The notes below the pieces were generated by a model. That model worked only from the letters and a program-made list of their open reading frames with translations, searched no databases and was not told the origin of the DNA. The translations under genes and the position numbers were made by a program. A DNA stretch of 15,400 nucleotides from CAYOVG01 sp964407285 (GTDB taxonomy: Bacteria > Desulfobacterota > Syntrophobacteria > Syntrophobacterales > Syntrophobacteraceae), in contig CAYOVG010000158.1 of NCBI GenBank assembly GCA_964407285.1, positions 1-15,400 on the forward strand, in the 5' to 3' direction. Of the stretch, positions 12,330 through 15,400 are shown in pieces; the first letter of the stretch is position 1; the number at the start of each line of letters is the position of its first letter.

Positions 12330-15300
12330 TTTCCCCTCTGTCTTTTGATCCTGCTTGCCTCGCGGGAAGGTCGATGATAAACACTGAACCTTCGCCCTCG
12401 GTGCTGTTAGCCCTGATACTCCCTCCGTGCCTCTCGACAATCCGCTTGCAGATGGCGAGGCCCATCCCCGCTCCCTCATATTGGCTGCTTCTGCCATGCA
12501 ATCTCTGGAAGGGGGCGAAAATCCTGTCCATGTACTGCTCTTCAAAGCCGATACCATTGTCCTCGACGGTAATCTCGCAACACCCCAAGTCTTTCGCGAA
12601 ACAGTGGACCTTCACCACCGGTCTTTCCCCGTCTTTGTGAAACTTGAGACCGTTGCCGATGAGATTCTGGAAGAGCTGGCGCATCTGGGTCGGGTCCGCA
12701 TGGAGGGTGGGAAGCTCACCGACGAGCACCTCTCCGCCCGTCTTCTCGATCCTCACCTCCAGGTCGGACAGGACCTCCTTGACGACCACCCCCAAATCCA
12801 CGGGTCGGAACGGTTCCGCTTTTGTAGTTACCCGAGAGTAGTCGAGAAGGGATGTGAGAAGCGACTGCATGCGCTCGGCGGCATTGAGCATTCTCGCCAG
12901 GTACTGCTTCCCCTCATCCCCGAGGGAGGAGCCGCACCTGTCACTGAGGCGGGAGCCGAAGGCTCGGACCTTCCTGAGCGGCTCCTGCATGTCGTGCGAC
13001 GCGATGGAGGCAAACTCCTGGAGGGCCAGGTTGCTCTCCTGGAGCTTCTGCATGTAGGTTTGAAGCTCGGCGGTGCGCTCCCGGACCCGAAGCTCCAACC
13101 CATCCCTCGAATGCCGAAGCTCTTCGATCAGCTTCATCCGCTGCATGGCGGAAGCGACCTGGTCCGTCACCGTCTTCATGAGCGCCAGGTCCCCGGGTGA
13201 AAAATGGGGTCTTGTCCTGGTTCCAAAAGAGAGGGTGCCGATGAGCTTGCCTTGGACCATCAGGGGATGGCAGGCATAGGCCTGAATGCCGTAGGACTTC
13301 ACGAGTTCGGTTCGGATATCGGGAGTATGAAAGATGTCTTCCGCCACTATGCGCTCTCCGGCTTGAGCCACGCACCCGCACACCGCCACCCCATAGTCCA
13401 GCCACTCGATCCTGCGCGCTTCCTCATCGGGAATACCGGCACAGGCGTTCAAATGAAGTCTCCCGACGGGCTCGTCGACGAGGAAGTTGAAAAAAACATG
13501 GCAGTCGAGCCGATCCATGACGTCTTTACACAGTTTATCGACGATCCCCTGCGGGTCCTGGGTTGCAAGAAGTTGCCCCGCCGTCTCCGAGAGCAGCCGA
13601 AAGCCCGATTCGCTTTGCCTCAAAGCCTCCTCGGCCGCCTTGCGCTCACCGACGTCCGTGAACACGACGGCGAATTGCCGGGGCGCGGTCCGGTAGGCTA
13701 ACACCTCGTACCAGCGGCCCAGGACCGCGCTGTGGTCTTCGAAATGCGCCGGCTCGCCCGTCAACGCCACCCGACCGTATTTCTCGATCCAGTGCGCTTC
13801 CGTGCCCGGCAGCACCTCCAGCACGCGCTTGCCGATCAGGTCTGCCCGCTCCAGTCCCGTCAGCCGCTCAAACGCCGGGTTCACTTCAAGAAACCGGTAG
13901 TCCACCGGCCGCCCCTGCTCGTCGGTGACGATCTCGTGCAGCGCGAAACCTTCTGTCATGTTCTCGAACAATGCCCGGTAGCGTTCCTCGCTCTTGCGCA
14001 GGGACGCGGAGTCGCGGTCGCGTTGGAGAACGACGGCCGCCATCCGGGCGCCGAAATCCGCCAGGCCGAGTTCCCACTCGCTCGGCTGCCGCGCCTGGCC
14101 GGAGACCATGAAGAACGCGGCGACGGGCGCGCCGTCGTGCCCGAAGATCGGCGTGGAGTGGGCGGCGCGGATGCCATGAGCGGCGCACAGATCACGCCAG
14201 GCTTGCGACCAACGCTCGTCTGCCGCAATGTCGTCGCAAACGATCCGCGAGCCCTCGAACATCGCCCTGGCGCAACTGCCGATCGCCAGTTCCTCGATCC
14301 GCGCTCCGGCAATGCCCTGGCCGAAGGAGGAGGGGATGTGCTCGGAATACGCGCGCTCGACCGCTTCGCGCGCCTCGTTTGCCGTCACCACGGCGGCCCG
14401 GGCATCCGTGTGCAGGCGCGTGACGGAACCTGTCAGCGCCTCGAGGCACTCGCCGAGCGGCCGGCCGGCGGCGACGAGTTCAAGAATGCGATTCTGCTCC
14501 AACAGCAGTTGCTCGCGCCTGTGCTGCTCGGTGACATCTTCGACCAGCATGATGATCCATTGCAGTGCGCCGTCCGAAGTGCGAACCGGGGAAACGCTCT
14601 TGCGGACCCATACCACTTGCCGATCTTTGCGAATGTAGCGGTTCTCGACGACGAAGTCGGTGATCTCGCCCGCCGGCATCCGATCTATCCGCGGTATGTT
14701 GTCCGCCTGATCGTCGGGATGAACCAGTTGCGAAAGCGCGATGTCGCGAAGCTCGTCGCTGCTGTAGCCCGTGAGGCGGCAGTACGCGGGATTGGCGTCC
14801 ACGAAACGGCCGGCGGGCGTGGTAATGGCGAACCCGACCGTCGCATTCGCGAAACCGGTGCGGAACTTCTCCTCGCTCTTCCGCGGTTCCTCCTCCGCCC
14901 GTCGCTTCCCGGTAACGTCGTGGAAGACGAGCACTACCCCGATCACCTGTCCCGCTGCATCCAGGATCGGCGCGGCGCTGTCTTCGATGGGCACGGTGCG
15001 GCCGTCCCTGGTCACCAGGGCGGCATGGTCGGCCAGGGGCGCGGTGCGGCCTTCCCGGAGAACACGCGCAACGGGCTCCTCCAGCGGATGTCCCGTCTGC
15101 TCGTTCACCACGCGAAACACCTCCGTGACGCGCCGCCCCGTCGCCTCCTCGGCCTTCCAGCCGGTTAGAGACTCCGCCACGGGATTTAAGAAACCGATAC
15201 GCCCCTCACCGTCCGTGGCGATTACCGCATCGCCGATGCTGTTGAGGATGACGCGCAACCACTCGCGCTGCTCCCGGACCTGCCGGTCGGCCCGGTGCTT

Positions 15301-15400
15301 ATGGACCGCCAATTCGATCTGCATTGCAAGGTCTCTTTCCTCGAACAGGGCAATCGCATGATTTTTGGCGCAAGACCAAGAAATTACGGGCAAGTCCCTG
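12319..15400 (-). CDS. Soluble PAS/GAF histidine kinase, 5' end beyond the window
   Basis: At least 1024 residues; the frame stays open to the right edge, so the true start is outside or is an internal TTG (15393) or ATG. Numbering from TTG 15393, residues 1-36 look like the end of a receiver domain (LPVI..., then FEERDLAMQIELAVHKHRAD) with its middle missing. Then come PAS (about 43-162), PAS (174-290), GAF (300-460), PAS (470-585) and a second GAF (597-755, with VCGCVAQ and YACHPL). A coiled coil follows, then a DHp FASIASHDMQEPLRK with H800. The ATPase domain carries N914, DNGIGF (945-950) and GAGMGLAIC. No membrane segment is visible. The core is paralogous to the kinase at 9362. It probably senses cytoplasmic signals and heads a kinase cluster without an adjacent regulator; the cognate partner is unknown. 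Confidence 0.9.
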   Translation of the reverse strand, partial: RDLPVISWSCAKNHAIALFEERDLAMQIELAVHKHRADRQVREQREWLRVILNSIGDAVIATDGEGRIGFLNPVAESLTGWKAEEATGRRVTEVFRVVNEQTGHPLEEPVARVLREGRTAPLADHAALVTRDGRTVPIEDSAAPILDAAGQVIGVVLVFHDVTGKRRAEEEPRKSEEKFRTGFANATVGFAITTPAGRFVDANPAYCRLTGYSSDELRDIALSQLVHPDDQADNIPRIDRMPAGEITDFVVENRYIRKDRQVVWVRKSVSPVRTSDGALQWIIMLVEDVTEQHRREQLLLEQNRILELVAAGRPLGECLEALTGSVTRLHTDARAAVVTANEAREAVERAYSEHIPSSFGQGIAGARIEELAIGSCARAMFEGSRIVCDDIAADERWSQAWRDLCAAHGIRAAHSTPIFGHDGAPVAAFFMVSGQARQPSEWELGLADFGARMAAVVLQRDRDSASLRKSEERYRALFENMTEGFALHEIVTDEQGRPVDYRFLEVNPAFERLTGLERADLIGKRVLEVLPGTEAHWIEKYGRVALTGEPAHFEDHSAVLGRWYEVLAYRTAPRQFAVVFTDVGERKAAEEALRQSESGFRLLSETAGQLLATQDPQGIVDKLCKDVMDRLDCHVFFNFLVDEPVGRLHLNACAGIPDEEARRIEWLDYGVAVCGCVAQAGERIVAEDIFHTPDIRTELVKSYGIQAYACHPLMVQGKLIGTLSFGTRTRPHFSPGDLALMKTVTDQVASAMQRMKLIEELRHSRDGLELRVRERTAELQTYMQKLQESNLALQEFASIASHDMQEPLRKVRAFGSRLSDRCGSSLGDEGKQYLARMLNAAERMQSLLTSLLDYSRVTTKAEPFRPVDLGVVVKEVLSDLEVRIEKTGGEVLVGELPTLHADPTQMRQLFQNLIGNGLKFHKDGERPVVKVHCFAKDLGCCEITVEDNGIGFEEQYMDRIFAPFQRLHGRSSQYEGAGMGLAICKRIVERHGGSIRANSTEGEGSVFIIDLPARQAGSKDRGETSR

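Noticed and set aside
13732..15168. 478-residue plus-strand open frame across the soluble kinase
   Set aside because: Shadow frame with no domain, no ribosome binding site evidence and an implausible composition.

Overview
The window is about 60% GC by eye and reads as a signal-transduction-rich stretch of a Gram-negative bacterium. The best guess is a Desulfobacterota / Syntrophobacter-like deltaproteobacterial lineage. This rests on the density of multi-PAS/GAF histidine kinases, a sigma-54 activator pair, a CoA-transferase/GNAT fusion and short intergenic tandem repeats; it is inference from gene types, not a match. A run of 10 Ns at 5040-5049 shows that this is a draft assembly.

Layout. 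(1) 1-3043, plus strand: a heptamer tandem repeat, then a membrane sensor histidine kinase and, 7 nt later, its sigma-54-dependent response regulator. The regulator carries a C-terminal winged-helix-like domain instead of the usual Fis helix-turn-helix. (2) 3044-3524: a 481-bp non-coding block full of structure, with two copies of a 32-bp element whose hairpin shows a compensatory base change, a 20-bp inverted repeat, and eight copies of an 8-mer. (3) 3525-5420, plus: an acetyl-CoA hydrolase/CoA-transferase-like domain fused to a GNAT acetyltransferase. The expected catalytic glutamate of the transferase reads as glutamine, and the assembly gap falls in the GNAT half. (4) 5421-8097, plus: an AT-rich leader with a candidate sigma-54 promoter, then a cytoplasmic REC-GAF-PAS-PAS-HisKA_3 kinase that most likely starts at TTG 5614. 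The 152 bp that follow hold nothing I can support. (5) 8250-8891, minus: a secreted/anchored SH3-coiled-coil-TM protein with a near-consensus sigma-70 promoter, followed by a repeat-rich spacer to 9361. (6) 9362-15400, minus: two large tandem histidine kinases with related DHp/ATPase cores. One has a MASE3-like membrane sensor. The other is soluble with PAS/GAF domains and runs off the window. Between them lies the degenerate tail of a third kinase.

How it fits together. Only the first kinase has an obvious partner regulator next to it; the other three kinases have no separate response regulator in the window. The kinase/sigma-54 activator pair lies beside a CoA-transferase-like gene, which recalls AtoS/AtoC, but no convincing sigma-54 promoter was found in front of the CoA gene. 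The best -24/-12 candidate instead precedes the REC-first kinase. The minus-strand kinase cluster shows signs of duplication and deletion: an ATPase-domain remnant and an apparently collapsed receiver domain at the N-terminus of the upstream kinase. No tRNA, rRNA, CRISPR array, transposase or integrase was seen.
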